64,000 bases of DNA, taken from the NCBI GenBank assembly GCA_024401115.1, contig JAKSLP010000012.1, positions 1-64,000 of the forward strand, written 5' to 3'. Of this stretch, positions 63,410-64,000 are shown in pieces; the stretch's first letter is position 1, and each line of letters starts with the position of its first letter. The translations under genes and the position numbers were made by a program. The DNA comes from Bacteroidaceae bacterium (GTDB lineage: Bacteria > Bacteroidota > Bacteroidia > Bacteroidales > Bacteroidaceae). The notes below the pieces were generated by a model. That model had not been told where the DNA came from. It made no database searches and saw only the letters and a list, made by a program, of their open reading frames with translations.

Positions 63410-64000
63410 TTAACCAAAGTCAGGTGGGGTAGTGTTATCACCTCCGTTTACATCAGTACCGCCTCCCTGGTTAGTGTTTCCGCCACCAGTCTGTTGTCCG
63501 TTGTCCGTTGACTGTTGACCGCCGTTAGGCGACTCTGTCTGTTGACCGTTGTCCGTTGTCTGTTGTCCATCTGTTGAGAGATCAACAGATGTCTCCCCAG
63601 CCTTAATAGCAGAAATCACAGCCTGCTGCGCCTTACGAGAAGCCACCAAGTTGAACTCAGCATCAGCCAACAGGTTCTTGAACTCAGGGCCACATTCCCA
63701 ATTCACATTCACCGCAGTGATGTTCTGTGCAGAGAACTTATCAGCAGATTCAGCACCCTTTGAAGCCAAGCTGACAGAGAAGTCGCCCAAGTCACCGAGG
63801 CGAATCTTCTTGCCCTCCAGCAGCATCTCACGCATACAGTCCACTGCCATATAAAGAATGGCACTGATGTCAGCTCGCGAATAAACGCAACCATGGCTTG
63901 AAATGTGTCTTGCAAACTTCTCGATGTTCATCACGTCAGCGTACTGAGCCACAGCGTAGGCATTCTGCTTTTCGGTCTTTACCAAATCCAAATCTGCCTG
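63410..64000 (-). CDS. HU-like DNA-binding protein with repeat-rich tail (5' end outside window)
   Basis: The frame is open to the window end (QADLDLVKTEKQN...); the TTG at 63991 is not a real start. HU-type core: FARHISSHGCVYSRADISAI, then MREMLLEGKKIRLGDLGDFS, corresponding to the HU dimer helices and the beta arm start, then FSAQNITAVNVNWECGPEFK. The last ~55 residues are a low-complexity tail (TDGQQTTDNGQQTESPNGGQ ...) encoded by CTGTTGTCCGTTGTC-like repeats, ending in Gly/Asn/Thr-rich sequence. Such HU-like proteins with disordered tails are common in Bacteroides. Confidence 0.85.
   Translation of the reverse strand, partial: QADLDLVKTEKQNAYAVAQYADVMNIEKFARHISSHGCVYSRADISAILYMAVDCMREMLLEGKKIRLGDLGDFSVSLASKGAESADKFSAQNITAVNVNWECGPEFKNLLADAEFNLVASRKAQQAVISAIKAGETSVDLSTDGQQTTDNGQQTESPNGGQQSTDNGQQTGGGNTNQGGGTDVNGGDNTTPPDFG

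Noticed and set aside
1..64000. tRNA, rRNA or prophage structural genes
   Set aside because: None recognised; the lone integrase-family gene has no other phage or conjugative genes around it.

Overview
This window comes from a Bacteroidales bacterium, most likely a gut Bacteroides, Phocaeicola or Prevotella relative. The reasons are repeated SusC/SusD pairs, many secreted glycosidases and lipoproteins, a FecR-type sigma/anti-sigma/TonB-receptor operon, a radical SAM/lipoprotein pair, an HU-like protein with a nearby 28-residue 'smalltalk' type peptide, and promoters of the Bacteroidota TTTG-N20-TAnnTTTG type. No rRNA, tRNA or CRISPR array was seen, and the species cannot be named from the sequence alone.

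Layout. (1) 1-2619: the 3' part of a GH78 alpha-L-rhamnosidase gene. (2) 2860-26975: a nearly mirror-symmetric polysaccharide-utilisation block. SusC1/SusD1 reads inward from the left and SusC2/SusD2 reads inward from the right. Between them are a third SusC/SusD pair, two copies of a 'multi-TM/TPR protein plus CxxCH beta-propeller lipoprotein' module in opposite orientation, and a lipoprotein six-hairpin glycosidase. The first 203 bp of the SusC1 and SusC2 loci, leader included, are a perfect inverted repeat. A tyrosine recombinase gene (27060-28250) lies directly beside the right-hand copy, as in the SusC/SusD inversion systems known in Bacteroides fragilis. The left flank, outside the repeat, carries a good promoter, so inversion would change which SusC/SusD pair it drives. 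(3) 28689-34695: SstT serine/threonine transporter, a six-hairpin glycosidase and a GH31 alpha-glucosidase. (4) 34740-39397 (minus): exported VOC protein, S51-like peptidase, RmuC, a sugar-kinase-like phosphotransferase and an EamA transporter. (5) 39535-48705: GH2 enzyme, acyltransferase, orphan histidine kinase, porin O/P and metallo-beta-lactamase-fold lipoprotein.

(6) 48840-59000: accessory cell-envelope region. An ECF sigma factor, a short anti-sigma factor and an STN-domain outer-membrane receptor overlap by ATGA junctions. They are followed by lipoproteins, a small outer-membrane barrel, a radical SAM/lipoprotein pair of the uncharacterised TIGR04133/TIGR04134 type, a lipoprotein serpin, and two paralogous lipoproteins flanking the radical SAM-serpin group. 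(7) 59189-64000: a YafQ-type toxin-antitoxin module, a decayed stretch with gene relics, an esterase, a lipoprotein nitroreductase, small unknown proteins, a smalltalk-like peptide, an HU-like gene cut by the window end, and several families of short repeats.

The items most worth following up are the predicted 24-kb invertible SusC/SusD segment with its adjacent recombinase, the duplicated heme-motif beta-propeller/TPR-membrane modules inside it, and the radical SAM/lipoprotein/serpin neighbourhood.
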